Assembly (NCBI RefSeq): GCF_009708175.1
Contig: NZ_WMBB01000002.1
Coordinates: 62,001 to 126,000 of the forward strand
From: Nocardia aurantiaca
GTDB taxonomy: Bacteria > Actinomycetota > Actinomycetes > Mycobacteriales > Mycobacteriaceae
Direction: 5' to 3'
DNA: 64,000 nt
Shown here: one piece after another, positions 38,571 through 49,088 of the stretch
Position numbering within the stretch: position 1 is the stretch's first letter
How the letters are laid out: each line of letters opens with the position of its first letter
Program-made: the position numbers and the translations under genes
Notes under the pieces: generated by a model
What the model was told of the DNA's origin: nothing
Database searches by the model: none
What the model saw: the letters and a program-made list of their open reading frames with translations, nothing else

Positions 38571-39021
38571 GGCACGGCTGGATCGCGGGTGGATGCGGCA
38601 TGCCATCGGCCTGGCGCGGTTGTGCCCGCACAGCGACACCGCCTTCGCGGTGGGCGCGGTCATCGTGGGCGCGGACGGCGTGGAGATCGAGCACGGGTGG
38701 TCGCGCGACACCGACGACAAGGTGCACGCCGAGGAGTCGGCGTTGGACAAGGTGGAGCCGGACGATCCGCGGCTGCCGTCGTCCACCCTCTACAGCACAC
38801 TCGAACCCTGCTCACAGCGGGCGAGCCAGGATCGGCTGCCGTGCACGGATCGCATTCTGCGGGCCGGAATCCGGCGCGTGGTCATCGCCTGGCGAGAGCC
38901 CGGCACCTTCGTGGACAACTGCATCGGTGTGGAGAAACTCCGCGAGCACGGGGTCGAGGTGGTCGAACTGCCCGATTTGGCGGACGAGGCCATGTCGATG
39001 AACCGGCATCTGCGGCTTTAG
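38560..39021 (+). CDS. RibD N-terminal type cytidine deaminase-like protein
   Basis: 153 residues. The zinc-dependent deaminase motif is VHAEESAL with the paired cysteines in LEPCSQRASQDRLPC, two residues more apart than in classic RibD. Segments RAGIRRVVIAWREP and GVEKLREHGVEV follow the RibD pattern. AAGGAGG stands 6 bases before the ATG, and the gene overlaps the reductase gene by 11 bases, so the two products are surely made together. Confidence 0.87.
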   Translation: MSDEARLDRGWMRHAIGLARLCPHSDTAFAVGAVIVGADGVEIEHGWSRDTDDKVHAEESALDKVEPDDPRLPSSTLYSTLEPCSQRASQDRLPCTDRILRAGIRRVVIAWREPGTFVDNCIGVEKLREHGVEVVELPDLADEAMSMNRHLRL

Positions 39022-39036
39022 GTTTCGCGCTCGGAA

Positions 39037-39052
39037 GGTTTCACATGAAACA
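39037..39052. promoter_or_regulatory. parS-like site between convergent genes
   Basis: GGTTTCACATGAAACA differs from TGTTTCACATGAAACA at the first base only. It lies directly before a terminator, the same arrangement as at 8516-8568, about 20.8 kb from oriC. Confidence 0.5.
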
Positions 39053-39087
39053 GGGGGTTCGCGGACGATCCGCGAACCCCCTGTTCT
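39051..39087. terminator. Terminator between the deaminase-like gene and pknB
   Basis: A perfect 15-bp stem CAGGGGGTTCGCGGA with its complement and loop CGA, placed between convergent genes; the tail is TTCTC. It may serve both directions. Confidence 0.8.
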
Positions 39088-39103
39088 CACAGTGCAATCG
39101 TGA

Positions 39104-41002
39104 TCACGGCGGGCCGAGTGAGAGCACGCCGGTCGTGATGGTCACCGTCTGGGACTTGCCGAGCGGCGAGCCCGCGGTCGGCTGCTGGGCCAGGATGCGC
39201 CCGACCTCGCCGGCGTTCAGCGTGCTCATGGTGTTCTGGCTGACCTGCCCGTTCCACCCCTTCTGGCGCAGCACATCGGCGGCCTGGGCCGCGGTCAGAC
39301 CACGAAGGTCGGGCATGGTCAGCTGGTCGCCACTGGAAACCTGCACGGTCACCGTCGAGCCCTTGTCAGCCTGAGTACCCGCTGGTGGGTTGGTGGCGAT
39401 CACCGTGCCCTTGGGCTGATTGTTCGGAACCTCCTGGACCACCACCTTGAACAAGGCGGTATCACCCAGCGTCGACTGTGCTACATCGATGGATTGCCCG
39501 ACCACATTGGGCACCACCACCTTGTCCGGGCCGGAACCGAGGGTGATGGTGACCTGTCCGTCGGAGTCGGTCTTCTGCCCCGCGTCGGGGGTCTGCGCGA
39601 CGACCTTGTCCTTGTCCTCGGTGCTGGACGCTTCCCGCTTCACATCCGGATTCAGCCGCAGCCCCTGGGAATTCAGCTGCTGCTCGGCCTGCTGTTGGGT
39701 GAGACCGGCCAGTTTCGGCACCGGGACCTGCTGCGGGCCCGCCGACACCTGCAGGGTGACGGTGCTGCCCTTGTTGACGCGTGACCCGCCCAGCGGCTGG
39801 GTGGCGATGACATTGCCCTGCGCCACCTTGGGATCGTTCTTCTGCTGGATGGCGACCGTGAAACCGGCCCTCTCCAGATCCCGTTGCGCCAATTGATAGT
39901 TCTGGTTGGCCACATCCGGCACCGCGACCTGATCCGGATGCGAGCCGGGGCCGACCAGCATCCACAGCAGCCCGGCCACCGCCGCGATCGCGGCCACCGC
40001 GAGCACCGCGATCAGCGCGGTGCGCCGGCGCGGACTCGCCTCGACGATCTCCTGTTCGGTGGTGTCGTCGCGGCGTTCGATGGTGCGGTAGCTGCGCGGC
40101 GGCGGCAGCTCGTCGTCGAAACTGCGGTCCTCGTCGGTCATGATCATGGGCGCGGTGGGCTTCTGCCCGCCCAGCACCCGGATCAGGTCGGCGCGCATCT
40201 CGGCGGCGGTCTGGTACCGGTTGGCCGGGTTCTTGCTCATGGCCTTGAGCACGACCGAGTCCAATTCGCGCGGCACGCCGGGATGCACCTGCGACGGCAG
40301 CCGCGGATCCTCCCGGACATGCTGGTAGGCCACCGCGACCGGCGAGTCACCGGTGAACGGCGGTTCGCCGGTGAGGATCTCGTAGAGCACACAGCCCACC
40401 GAGTACACATCCGAGCGCGCGTCCACCTGCTCGCCGCGGGCCTGCTCGGGCGAGAGGTACTGGGCCGTGCCGATGACGGCGGCGGTCTGGGTCATGGGGT
40501 TGGAGCTGTCGGCGATGGCGCGGGCGATGCCGAAGTCCATCACCTTGACCGCGCCCGCCCGGTTGATCATGATGTTGGCGGGCTTCATGTCCCGGTGCAC
40601 GATGCCGTTGCGGTGCGAGAAGTCCAGCGCCGCACACACATCCGCGATGACCTCCATGGCGCGTCGGGGCGGCAGGGGTCCCTTGCCGCGCACGATGTCG
40701 CGCAGGGTGTCGCCGTCGACGTACTCCATGACGATGTAGGGCAGCGGGCCACCGTCCACCTCGGCCTCGCCGGTGTCGTACACCGCCACGATGGCCGGAT
40801 GGTTGAGCGCGGCCGCGTTCTGCGCCTCCCGCTTGAAGCGCAGGTAGAACGTGGGGTCGCGGGCGAGGTCGGCGCGCAGCACCTTGATGGCCACATCCCG
40901 GCCGAGCCGGAGATCTCGCGCCTTGTGCACCTCCGACATGCCACCGAACCCGATGATCTCGCCCAGCTCGTAGCGAGAGGAGAGGTTCTTCGGGGTCGTC
41001 AT
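39104..41002 (-). CDS. pknB: Serine/threonine protein kinase PknB with PASTA domains
   Basis: 632 residues. The kinase domain (about 1-280) has the glycine loop [12 protein letters not shown] lysine, [10 protein letters not shown] and DFGIARA. A membrane helix at about 330-352 leads to four extracellular PASTA repeats that sense peptidoglycan fragments or lipid II. It phosphorylates CwlM, MurJ and FhaA homologues in mycobacteria, all encoded in this window. ATG 41002 ([18 protein letters not shown]) follows AAGGA and overlaps the pknA stop (ATGA). It is the last gene of the fhaB-pstP-rodA-pbpA-pknA-pknB row. Confidence 0.97.
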   Translation of the reverse strand: MTTPKNLSSRYELGEIIGFGGMSEVHKARDLRLGRDVAIKVLRADLARDPTFYLRFKREAQNAAALNHPAIVAVYDTGEAEVDGGPLPYIVMEYVDGDTLRDIVRGKGPLPPRRAMEVIADVCAALDFSHRNGIVHRDMKPANIMINRAGAVKVMDFGIARAIADSSNPMTQTAAVIGTAQYLSPEQARGEQVDARSDVYSVGCVLYEILTGEPPFTGDSPVAVAYQHVREDPRLPSQVHPGVPRELDSVVLKAMSKNPANRYQTAAEMRADLIRVLGGQKPTAPMIMTDEDRSFDDELPPPRSYRTIERRDDTTEQEIVEASPRRRTALIAVLAVAAIAAVAGLLWMLVGPGSHPDQVAVPDVANQNYQLAQRDLERAGFTVAIQQKNDPKVAQGNVIATQPLGGSRVNKGSTVTLQVSAGPQQVPVPKLAGLTQQQAEQQLNSQGLRLNPDVKREASSTEDKDKVVAQTPDAGQKTDSDGQVTITLGSGPDKVVVPNVVGQSIDVAQSTLGDTALFKVVVQEVPNNQPKGTVIATNPPAGTQADKGSTVTVQVSSGDQLTMPDLRGLTAAQAADVLRQKGWNGQVSQNTMSTLNAGEVGRILAQQPTAGSPLGKSQTVTITTGVLSLGPP

Positions 41003-42546
41003 GGCAATCCTTGCTGCGGGACTGTGGGTGAATTGGCGTCCGGCGTGTTCACCGGTCCTCGGGTGGAGCCGGGAGTCACTGGCCATGATGGTATGTCGCC
41101 CTGCGGCCACGGCCAGCGACCGGTGGTGGTCGGTCGCGCCGACGTGGTCGGCACGGTGGTCGTGGGCTTGGGCGAGGTTGTGGTGGTGACCGGCGGTGTC
41201 GTCGTCGGCTCGGGGGTGGTGGTCGGCGGCTGCTCGACGGTGGTCACCGGGGGCGGCGGCACCGGTCGCTCCTTGGTGGTGGTCGGCGGGGACGTGGTCG
41301 TCGGCGGGACCACCGGGGGCGCCACCACCGCGCTGGTGCGGGCGGGCGGCGTGGACTCATGCGAGGAACTGCTCATCAGCACGATGGCGGCGGCCGCGCC
41401 GAGGATGAGCGCGCCCACGCCCAGACCGGCGAGGGCCTTCTGACCGGCGGTGAACCGGCCGGTGCCGGTGTCCTCGACCCCGGCGATCGCCATCGGGGGC
41501 CCCACCGGGGTGCGGGGGCCGGGCATCACGGTGGTCGCGGTGGCGGGCGGCTGCTCGGCCGGCCCGCGCAGGGGCTGCGGCGGCGGGCCCGCGTAGCGCG
41601 TGGTGGCCTGATCGGCACGGGCGCCCGGAATGATCATGGTCGGTCCGGGCGGCAGCACCCGGGTCGCGCCGGTCATCGGTGGGGAGATTGGAATGCCGCC
41701 GGGCGGCGTGGGTCTGCGGCCCGAGCGCACCGCGGCCACCGCGTCGGCGAACTCGCCGCCATTGGCGTAGCGCTGGCCCGGATCCTTGGCCATGGTGATC
41801 TCGATGAGCTCCCGCACGTTCGGCGGCAGGTCGGCGGGCAGCGGCGGCGGGGCCTCCCGCACATGCTTCATGGCGACGGTCAACGCGCCGTCGCCGGTGA
41901 ACGGCCGGGCGCCCGACAGCGCCTCGTAGCCGACCACGCCGAGGGAGTACACGTCGGAGGCGGCGGTGGCGTCCTCGCCGGTGGCCTGCTCCGGGGCGAT
42001 GTACTGGGCGGTGCCCATCACCATGCCGGTCTTGGTGACCGGGGAGGCGTCCACGGCCTTGGCGATACCGAAGTCGGTGATCTTCACCTGACCGGTCGGG
42101 GTGACGAGGATATTGCCCGGCTTCACATCCCGGTGCACGACGCCCGCGAGATGCGCGACCTGGAGCGCGCGACCGGTCTGCTCGAGCATGTCCAGGCCCT
42201 GCGCCACCGAGAGCCGGCTCAACCGCGACAGCACCGCGTTGAGCGGTTCACCCTGCACGTATTCCATGACCAGGTAGGCGATCTCGCCGCCCGACCCGTC
42301 CTGGGCCTCGCCATAGTCGTAGATGCTCGCGATTCCGGGGTGATTGAGCTGCGCGGTGGTCCGCGCCTCGGTACGGAAGCGCTGCCGGAAGGTGGGGTCG
42401 GCGGAGAATTCCGCCTTGAGCACCTTCACCGCGACCCGGCGGTCCAGCCGGGTGTCCAGCGCCTCCCAGACCTGGCCCATGCCGCCGGTGGCGATCAGCC
42501 GCTGCAGCCGGTACCGGTCCGCGATCATCGCACCGTTGTTCAGCAT
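40999..42546 (-). CDS. pknA: Serine/threonine protein kinase PknA
   Basis: 515 residues. The kinase domain (about 8-275) has [25 protein letters not shown] and DFGIAKA. A membrane helix ([21 protein letters not shown]) is followed by a Thr/Pro-rich extracellular tail without PASTA domains. It controls cell shape and division together with PknB. It starts 34 bases after pbpA. Confidence 0.96.
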   Translation of the reverse strand: MLNNGAMIADRYRLQRLIATGGMGQVWEALDTRLDRRVAVKVLKAEFSADPTFRQRFRTEARTTAQLNHPGIASIYDYGEAQDGSGGEIAYLVMEYVQGEPLNAVLSRLSRLSVAQGLDMLEQTGRALQVAHLAGVVHRDVKPGNILVTPTGQVKITDFGIAKAVDASPVTKTGMVMGTAQYIAPEQATGEDATAASDVYSLGVVGYEALSGARPFTGDGALTVAMKHVREAPPPLPADLPPNVRELIEITMAKDPGQRYANGGEFADAVAAVRSGRRPTPPGGIPISPPMTGATRVLPPGPTMIIPGARADQATTRYAGPPPQPLRGPAEQPPATATTVMPGPRTPVGPPMAIAGVEDTGTGRFTAGQKALAGLGVGALILGAAAAIVLMSSSSHESTPPARTSAVVAPPVVPPTTTSPPTTTKERPVPPPPVTTVEQPPTTTPEPTTTPPVTTTTSPKPTTTVPTTSARPTTTGRWPWPQGDIPSWPVTPGSTRGPVNTPDANSPTVPQQGLP

Positions 42547-42580
42547 TCGAGACCCTGTCTACCTTGCACTTTCATGTCGT

Positions 42581-44056
42581 TCAGCCCCCCAGTCCGGCGT
42601 CCAGCACAGCCCGTGCGATCGGCGCGGCGACGGAGCCACCGGTGGCGGCCAGCGCCCGGTCGCCGCCGTTCTCGACGATCACCGCGATCGCGATCTTCGG
42701 GTTCTGCGCCGGCGCGAAGGCGATGTACCAGGCGTGCGGCGGAGTATTGCGCGGATCGTTGCCGTGCTCGGCCGTACCGGTCTTCGACGCGATCTGATAC
42801 GAGCGCCGCTGCGTCCCTCCCTGCGTGTTCTTCTCCGACTCGAGCATCAGATTGGTGATCTGGGTGGCCACCTGCGGCGTCACCGCCTGGCCCACCGAGG
42901 TCGGCTTGGTGGTCTCCAGCGTGCTCAGGTCGGGCGCCTGCAGCTGGTCCACCAGATACGGCTTCATCCGCACGCCGCCATTGGCGATGGTGGCCGCGAT
43001 GACCGCGTTGTCCAGCGGGGTGAGCGCGACATCACGCTGACCGATGCTGCTCTGGCCGAGCGCCGCGTTGTCGGGAATCGTTCCGACCGTGCTGTCCGCC
43101 CACGGAATCGGAATGTTCGGATGCTGCGTACCGATTCCGAACGCGTTCGCCTCGTCCTTGAGTTTCGCGGCCCCCACCTTGATACCGAGCTCGACGAAGG
43201 CGGTGTTACACGAGTACTTGAAAGCGTCTGTCAGCGATGCGGTTTGCGCATCGCCCGGCCCGCAGTGGCTGCCGTTGTAATTCTCCAGTGTGGTGGCGGT
43301 GTCCGGCAACGTGATCCGCGGCTGCGCGGTGAGTTGATCCTCGGGCTTGGCGACCCCGTTGGACAACGCGGCCGCGGTGACGATCACCTTGAATGTCGAA
43401 CCCGGCGGATAGGTCTGCGACACAGCGCGATTCAACATCGGCTGGCGCGGATCCTGCTGCAGCTGCTCCCAGGTCTTCTGGGTGGCGGCGCCGTCGTGCC
43501 CGGCCAGCAGGTTCGGATCGTAGGACGGCGTGGACACCATGGTCAGGATGCGGCCGGTACTGGGCTCGATGGCCACCACAGAACCGGTCAGGTTCTTGGC
43601 CGTCAGCTGCTCGTAGGCCACCTTCTGCATGACCGGGTTGAGCGTGGTCACCACATTGCCGCCGCGCGGATCCCGGCCCGAGATCATGTCGATGAGCCGC
43701 CGCCCGAACAGGCTGTTGTCCGAGCCGTTGAGCACCGAGTCCTCGGCATGCTCGAGCCCGTTACTGCCGTATTGCATCGAGTAGTAGCCGGTGGCGGGGG
43801 CGTAGGCCAGCGGATCGGTCGGGTAGGTGCGCAGGTACTTGTAGCGGTCGTCGGTGGCCACCGAACTGGCCAGCACGGTGCCGGCCGCGGAGATCTGGCC
43901 GCGCTGCCGCGCATACTCGTCCAACAGGACTCGCACATTGCGCGGATCGTTGCGCAGGCTGTCCGCCTTGAACACCTGCACATAGGTGGCGTTGGCCAGC
44001 AGTGCGACGATCATCACCATGACCGCCAACGCCACCCGGCGCAGAGGCGTGTTCAC
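42581..44056 (-). CDS. pbpA: Penicillin-binding protein A (PbpA), class B transpeptidase
   Basis: 491 residues with one N-terminal membrane helix (VALAVMVMIVALLANATYV). The transpeptidase motifs are STFK (catalytic Ser), SCN and KTG. It cross-links peptidoglycan on the outer face of the membrane and pairs with RodA. It starts at GTG 44056, which overlaps the rodA stop (GTGA). Confidence 0.95.
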   Translation of the reverse strand: MNTPLRRVALAVMVMIVALLANATYVQVFKADSLRNDPRNVRVLLDEYARQRGQISAAGTVLASSVATDDRYKYLRTYPTDPLAYAPATGYYSMQYGSNGLEHAEDSVLNGSDNSLFGRRLIDMISGRDPRGGNVVTTLNPVMQKVAYEQLTAKNLTGSVVAIEPSTGRILTMVSTPSYDPNLLAGHDGAATQKTWEQLQQDPRQPMLNRAVSQTYPPGSTFKVIVTAAALSNGVAKPEDQLTAQPRITLPDTATTLENYNGSHCGPGDAQTASLTDAFKYSCNTAFVELGIKVGAAKLKDEANAFGIGTQHPNIPIPWADSTVGTIPDNAALGQSSIGQRDVALTPLDNAVIAATIANGGVRMKPYLVDQLQAPDLSTLETTKPTSVGQAVTPQVATQITNLMLESEKNTQGGTQRRSYQIASKTGTAEHGNDPRNTPPHAWYIAFAPAQNPKIAIAVIVENGGDRALAATGGSVAAPIARAVLDAGLGG

Positions 44057-45519
44057 GCGGCACCCCCCTCGACCTTGCGCAGCAGTTGAGTCGACGCGTC
44101 CGCGATCGGCTCCGCCCGCTTCCGGGCGGGGGCCGGCCGTCGAGCCGCGTCCGACACCTTGATCAACAGGCCCAGCAGCACATAGTTGGCCAGCAGGGAA
44201 GAACCGCCATAGGACATGAACGGCGTGGTGAGACCGGTCAGCGGAATCAGCTTGGTGACACCGCCGACCACCACGAACACCTGGATGGCGATCGTGAAGG
44301 CCAGGCCCGCGGCAAGCAGCTTGCCGAAGCTGTCGCGAATGGCCAGCGCGGTGCGAATACCGCGAATGGTGAACACGCAGAACAGCATCAGGATGGCGGT
44401 CAGCCCGATCAGGCCGAGCTCCTCCCCGATGGCGGAGATGATGAAGTCGGTCTTGGCGAAGGGCACCTGCGAGGGCCGCCCGCTGCCCAGCCCGGTCCCG
44501 GCCAGCCCGCCGGTGGCCAGCCCGAACAGCGACTGCGAGATCTGGTAGCCGGTATTGGAGTAGTCGGCGAAGGGATGCAACCAGGTCGCGACCCGCACCC
44601 GCACATGCCCGAAGGCGTTGTAGGCGAACACGAATCCGATGGCCAGCAGCACCACCCCGACCGCCACCCAGCCCACCCGCTCGGTCGCGATGTAGAGCAT
44701 GCACAGCACGGTGGCGAAGATCAGCAGCGAGGTGCCGAGATCCTTCTCCACCACCAGCACGCCCACCGACACCACCCACACCAGCAGGATCGGACCCATA
44801 TCGCGCATGCGCGGCAGCTCCATGCCGAACACGTGCTTGCCCGCGCCGGTGAACAGGTCGCGCTTGGACACCAGCACGCCGGCGAAGAACACGATGAGCA
44901 GGATCTTGGCGAACTCACCGGGCTGAACGCTGAAGCCCGGCAGGCGAATCCAGATCTTCGCGCCGTTCACCTGGGAGTAGCGGTCCGGCAGCACCGCGGG
45001 CAGGGCCAGCGCGATCAGACCCATCAGACCCAGGGTGTAGGCGTAGCGGGCCAGACTGCGGTAGTCGCGCAGCGCGATCAACAACCCCGTGAAAACCACC
45101 ATCCCCAACCCCGTCCACAGCACCTGCTGATTGGCGTCGGGGGAGGGGATGGGCAGGGAAGCGAAGGCGGCGTCCTGCGCCTGCGCTAGGTCCACGCGGT
45201 GAATCACCACCAGGCCCAACCCGTTCAGCAGCGCCGCGATCGGCAGTAGGAGCGGATCCGCGAAGGCCGCGTACCGCCGCACCGCCAGATGCGCGACGCC
45301 GAACAGAGCCATGTACGCGGCACCGAGTTTGGCGATCTCCCAGGTGATCGCCTGCTCCTGACTGGCCTCCACGAGGACCAGCGACACCGTCGTGATGACG
45401 GCCGCCAGTCCCAGCAGCAGCAACTCGACATTGCGCCGGGTGGCGGGCGGCGGCGCAGGAGCGAATCCGCCGGGTGGACTGGGAAAGGCCCCAGTGGACG
45501 GCGGTGCCGGTGCGGACAT
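44053..45519 (-). CDS. rodA: Peptidoglycan glycosyltransferase RodA (SEDS family)
   Basis: 488 residues with a Pro-rich N-terminus and about 12 membrane helices. SEDS motifs include GTSLLIFATVLCMLYIA, the extracellular loop with SQSLFGLATGGLAGTGLG, and LTTPFMSYGGSSLLANY. It polymerises lipid II glycan strands with PbpA as its partner. Its ATG overlaps the pstP stop by one base (TGATG). Confidence 0.95.
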   Translation of the reverse strand: MSAPAPPSTGAFPSPPGGFAPAPPPATRRNVELLLLGLAAVITTVSLVLVEASQEQAITWEIAKLGAAYMALFGVAHLAVRRYAAFADPLLLPIAALLNGLGLVVIHRVDLAQAQDAAFASLPIPSPDANQQVLWTGLGMVVFTGLLIALRDYRSLARYAYTLGLMGLIALALPAVLPDRYSQVNGAKIWIRLPGFSVQPGEFAKILLIVFFAGVLVSKRDLFTGAGKHVFGMELPRMRDMGPILLVWVVSVGVLVVEKDLGTSLLIFATVLCMLYIATERVGWVAVGVVLLAIGFVFAYNAFGHVRVRVATWLHPFADYSNTGYQISQSLFGLATGGLAGTGLGSGRPSQVPFAKTDFIISAIGEELGLIGLTAILMLFCVFTIRGIRTALAIRDSFGKLLAAGLAFTIAIQVFVVVGGVTKLIPLTGLTTPFMSYGGSSLLANYVLLGLLIKVSDAARRPAPARKRAEPIADASTQLLRKVEGGAA

Positions 45520-47021
45520 CAGCCCGCCGTCCTGCAGTTCTGCCCCGGAGTCTGCGGTGCCGTGGCGGTGGTGACAGGAACGGTGGGCTGGTCCGTCTTG
45601 CGGGGTTCCAGCGGGTGGTTCTCGCCGGTTCGCTCACCGCCGGTGAGGCCGCCGGGCGCGGCCGGAGTGGTGGTGACGGGCGTACCCGGCTGGTTCGCGT
45701 CCGCGGGCGGCGTGGCCGGGGGCACGGTCGCCGGGGTGGTCGGCTGCTGCTGCTGCTTTTCACACGGCGGCAGCAATTCGCCCTGCACCAGATTCCGGAT
45801 CTGCTTGACGGCGTCATCGCGGGAGCCCGGCGGCAGGCCCTTGTCGACCGAGTCACGGCCGCTGGGGCGAAGATCATTGCGGGTCAGCTGCACACAGCCG
45901 GTCGGGAACGTGTCGCCGGGCGCGGCCAGCGTCAATTCGCCCCCGCGTGTGACACATCCGACCTGATCCACATCGCGGATGGAGTAGCCCAGCACCGAAC
46001 CGGGCAGACCGCGCAGCACGACCACCTTCTCGCCGTCCACGCCCACGTAGTAGTTGCTGCGAATCATGTTGTAGCCCACGGTGAGACCCGCGCCCACCGC
46101 GACCAGCAGCGCCAGCGACAGCGCCAGCCAGCGCAGCTTGTGGCTCTTCTTCGGCGGCTCGGGTTCGGGCTGCTGCACCGTGCGGCGCGGGGTGGCGCGC
46201 GGCGGGCGCATGGCGGCGGCCCGGCCGGCGGCGGTGTTCGGCGGCGGCGTGTCTTCGTCCTCACCGGAGGCCGCGCCCGCCACGATGGGGTGCGACTGGC
46301 CGTAGTCCAGATCGATGACGTCGGCGACCACCACGGTCACGTTGTCGGGACCGCCACTGCGCAAAGCCAATTCGATGAGCCGGTCGGCCGCCTCGTCGGT
46401 GGTGCCCTCGCGCAGGGTGTTGGCGATGGTCTCGTCGCTCACCACATCCGAGAGGCCGTCGGAGCAGAGCAGATAGCGGTCCCCGGCGCGTGCTTCCCGT
46501 ATCACCAGGGTGGGGTCGATCTCGTTGCCGGTGAGCGCCCGCATGATCAGCGAGCGCTGGGGATGGGTGTGAGCCTGCTCCGGGGTGATCCGTCCCTCGT
46601 CCACCAGCGACTGCACGAAGGTGTCGTCACGGGTGATCTGGGCCAGCTCACCGCCTCGGAGCAGGTAGGCGCGGGAGTCGCCGATGTGCGCGAGGCCGAG
46701 TTTGCGCCCCGCGAACAGGATGGCGGTGAGCGTGGTGCCCATGCCGTCGAGTTCCGGCTCCTCCTCGACCTGGTCGGCGATGGCGGCATTGCCTTCGTGC
46801 ACAGCACGATTCAGCTTGCCGAGCAGATCGTCGCCGGGCTCGTCGTCGTCGAGATGCGCCAGCGCGGCGATCATGAGCTGCGAGGCGACCTCACCGGCGG
46901 CGTGGCCGCCCATGCCGTCCGCCAGCGCGAGCAGACGCGCACCTGCGTAAACGGAGTCCTCGTTATTGGCCCGGACGAGACCACGGTCGCTGCGCGCTGC
47001 GTAGCGGAGAACAAGTGTCAC
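45519..47021 (-). CDS. pstP: Serine/threonine protein phosphatase PstP (PP2C)
   Basis: 500 residues. The PP2C motifs are SDRGLVRANNEDS, LADGMGGHAAGE, AHIGDSRAYLLR, LLCSDGLSDVV and GGPDNVTVVVADV, with the metal-binding aspartates kept. One membrane helix at about 290-310 is followed by an extracellular domain and a long Pro/Thr tail. It reverses PknA and PknB phosphorylation. GTG 47021 overlaps the fhaB stop (GTGA). The open frame further upstream is fhaB read in another frame. Confidence 0.96.
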   Translation of the reverse strand: MTLVLRYAARSDRGLVRANNEDSVYAGARLLALADGMGGHAAGEVASQLMIAALAHLDDDEPGDDLLGKLNRAVHEGNAAIADQVEEEPELDGMGTTLTAILFAGRKLGLAHIGDSRAYLLRGGELAQITRDDTFVQSLVDEGRITPEQAHTHPQRSLIMRALTGNEIDPTLVIREARAGDRYLLCSDGLSDVVSDETIANTLREGTTDEAADRLIELALRSGGPDNVTVVVADVIDLDYGQSHPIVAGAASGEDEDTPPPNTAAGRAAAMRPPRATPRRTVQQPEPEPPKKSHKLRWLALSLALLVAVGAGLTVGYNMIRSNYYVGVDGEKVVVLRGLPGSVLGYSIRDVDQVGCVTRGGELTLAAPGDTFPTGCVQLTRNDLRPSGRDSVDKGLPPGSRDDAVKQIRNLVQGELLPPCEKQQQQPTTPATVPPATPPADANQPGTPVTTTPAAPGGLTGGERTGENHPLEPRKTDQPTVPVTTATAPQTPGQNCRTAG

Positions 47022-47485
47022 GATCGCAGCTCGATCACTGTCTTGCCGACACGGACGGGGGTACCGAGCGGAACTCGGACCGGAGTGGTGACCTTCGACC
47101 GGTCGAGGTAGGTCCCATTGGTGGAACCGAGATCCTCGACGTACCAATCCTCACCGCGCGGAGACAGTCGCGCGTGGCGGGTGGAGGCGTAGTCGTCGGT
47201 GAGGACCAGTGTGGAGTCGTCGGCCCGCCCGATCAGCACCGGCTGTGTGCCGAGCGAGATACGGGTGCCGGCGAGAGAACCCTGAGTCACCACGAGATAT
47301 TTGGCGCCCTTCTGGCCCCGGCGAAATGATGGGAGCACCGCGGAACCGCCTGCGGCCCGAGGCGCGACCCGCAGGCCGGAAGCCGCGTAGATATCGCTGC
47401 GCAGGGTCCGGAGCACCGCCCACACGAACAGCCACAACAGCAGCAGGAACCCCGCACGGGTCAGTTGCAGGATCAATCCCTGCAC
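47018..47485 (-). CDS. fhaB: FHA domain protein FhaB (FipA)
   Basis: 155 residues, the same length as the M. tuberculosis homologue. An N-terminal membrane helix (AGFLLLLWLFVWAVLRTL) precedes an FHA domain ([36 protein letters not shown]) that binds phosphothreonine. In mycobacteria it links FtsZ and FtsQ under oxidative stress. It starts at GTG 47485 with AGGAGG upstream. A 208-base gap without a gene separates it from fhaA. Confidence 0.95.
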   Translation of the reverse strand: MQGLILQLTRAGFLLLLWLFVWAVLRTLRSDIYAASGLRVAPRAAGGSAVLPSFRRGQKGAKYLVVTQGSLAGTRISLGTQPVLIGRADDSTLVLTDDYASTRHARLSPRGEDWYVEDLGSTNGTYLDRSKVTTPVRVPLGTPVRVGKTVIELRS

Positions 47486-47693
47486 GGTGCTCCACCTCCT
47501 GTTCGACCGTGTCGTAGGTACGGGGCAGTTACGGAGGTATGGCTCCGTGACCCCCAACCGGTGTGTTGCTGGTCAGCGCGGCCAGAGTCCGCCGCAAGTA
47601 TTGGCAGCATCATAGGGCCGTCGACCGGTTGCGATCACGATACGACCGACGAATTCCTAGCCATATCGTGACCTGCACCGCGAGCTTACGGGA

Positions 47694-49088
47694 TCAGACG
47701 ATCCGGATCAGGATCTCGGAATGTCCGGCGCGGATCACATCCCCGTCGGCCAACTGCCAATCCTGGACGGGCGACCCGTTGACCAGGGTGCCATTGGTCG
47801 AACCGAGGTCCGAGAGCATCGCGGTCTGACCGTCCCAGCGAACCTCGATATGCCGCCGGGAGACTCCGGTATCCGGCAACCGGAAGTGCGCGTCCTGCCC
47901 GCGGCCGATGATGTTGCTGCCCTCACGCAATTGGTAGGTGCGACCGGAGCCGTCGTCCAGCTGCAGCGTCGCCGAGTAGCCGGAGCCGCCGCGCGCCGGC
48001 GCCGCGCCGTAGCCCGCCTGCTGCTGGCCGTACCCCTGCTGCTGACCGTAACCCTGCTCGTCGCCGTAGCCGGCCTGCTCCGGGTACTGGTCGTAGCCCT
48101 GCTGGCCGTAGCCCTGCTGCTGGCCGTACCCCTGGTCGGCGTAGCCCTGTTGGCCGTAGCCGCCCTGGTCGTAGCCCTGCTGGCCGTAGCCCTGCTGCTG
48201 GCCGTAGCCCTGGTCGGCGTAGCCCTGTTGGCCGTAGCCGCCCTGATCGCCGTAGCCCTGGTCATAGCCGGGCTGCTGCTGGCCGTAGCCCTGCTCGGCA
48301 TAGCCCTGCTGACCGTACGCCTGCTCGGACTGGCCGTAGCCCTGCTGGCCGTAGCCCTGGTCGGCGTAGCCCTGCTGACCGTAGCCGCCGCCCTGTTGCT
48401 GGTAGTCGTAGCCGTTCTGGTAGTCGCCGTAGCCCGGCTCGGATTGGCCGTAGCCGGCCTGCTCGTAGCCCTGCTGACCACCGCGGCCGTACTCGCCGTA
48501 ACCATGCTGACCTGGGCGGCTCGCAGGCGGGGGCGCGTACCCGCGGTTCCGCGGATCGGACTCCGCGGGCTCACGGCTTGGGTCGTAGCCTGAGTTCTGC
48601 GTCATGGGGCCAGCTCCTGGTTGCGGGTTGGGTCGTTGTGGGCGTTCAGGTCCCGGTGACGGGCCTGCCCGCCTCCCCACGTCCGGATCCACCCGGCCGC
48701 GTGTCCTGAACTGTCCGGTGTGCAGCGTAGGGGATGCCTCGAATTCCACGTGCACTTCGCCGTAGGTCTGCCACCCCTGATCGCGGATGTAGTCCTGCAG
48801 ATGTTTGGTGAATGCGCGCTTCGTGAGCTCGTAATCCTGCGCGGCGAGATCGCGATCCGGCTGTCCCTCGCCCTGGACGAGCTGCCGTAGATCCGACTCG
48901 TTGATGGTGATGACATAGCTGTTCGGAGCCAGCAGATGCCCGCCACCGAGATCCTGGACGTGGTCGGCGGCCTCGCGCTGCAGCGCGGCCTCGACCTCCT
49001 GGGGCACGACACTCCCGCCGAAGGCGCGGGCGAAGACATCTCCCACAGCGCCCTGGAGGCGGCGTTCGAATCGGGAAACGATTCCCAT
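47694..49088 (-). CDS. fhaA: FHA domain protein FhaA
   Basis: 464 residues. The N-terminal DUF3662 domain (about 1-120; [23 protein letters not shown]) is followed by a long Gly/Tyr/Gln repeat region (about 195-360) and a C-terminal FHA domain ([36 protein letters not shown]). FhaA binds the phosphorylated pseudokinase domain of MurJ and damps peptidoglycan synthesis. ATG 49088 has AAGGAGGGG just upstream. The FHA core is close to that of FhaB. Confidence 0.95.
   Translation of the reverse strand: MGIVSRFERRLQGAVGDVFARAFGGSVVPQEVEAALQREAADHVQDLGGGHLLAPNSYVITINESDLRQLVQGEGQPDRDLAAQDYELTKRAFTKHLQDYIRDQGWQTYGEVHVEFEASPTLHTGQFRTRGRVDPDVGRRAGPSPGPERPQRPNPQPGAGPMTQNSGYDPSREPAESDPRNRGYAPPPASRPGQHGYGEYGRGGQQGYEQAGYGQSEPGYGDYQNGYDYQQQGGGYGQQGYADQGYGQQGYGQSEQAYGQQGYAEQGYGQQQPGYDQGYGDQGGYGQQGYADQGYGQQQGYGQQGYDQGGYGQQGYADQGYGQQQGYGQQGYDQYPEQAGYGDEQGYGQQQGYGQQQAGYGAAPARGGSGYSATLQLDDGSGRTYQLREGSNIIGRGQDAHFRLPDTGVSRRHIEVRWDGQTAMLSDLGSTNGTLVNGSPVQDWQLADGDVIRAGHSEILIRIV
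48005..48510 (-). repeat. Low-complexity tandem repeat in fhaA
   Basis: About 500 bases of imperfect short repeats encoding [10 protein letters not shown] and QQGY units. The protein segment is almost only Gly, Tyr, Gln with some Asp, Ala and Glu. Confidence 0.9.

Noticed and set aside
48005..48510. The fhaA repeat as a CRISPR or intergenic repeat
   Set aside because: It is in frame, encodes Gly/Tyr/Gln units inside a complete protein, and has no spacers.
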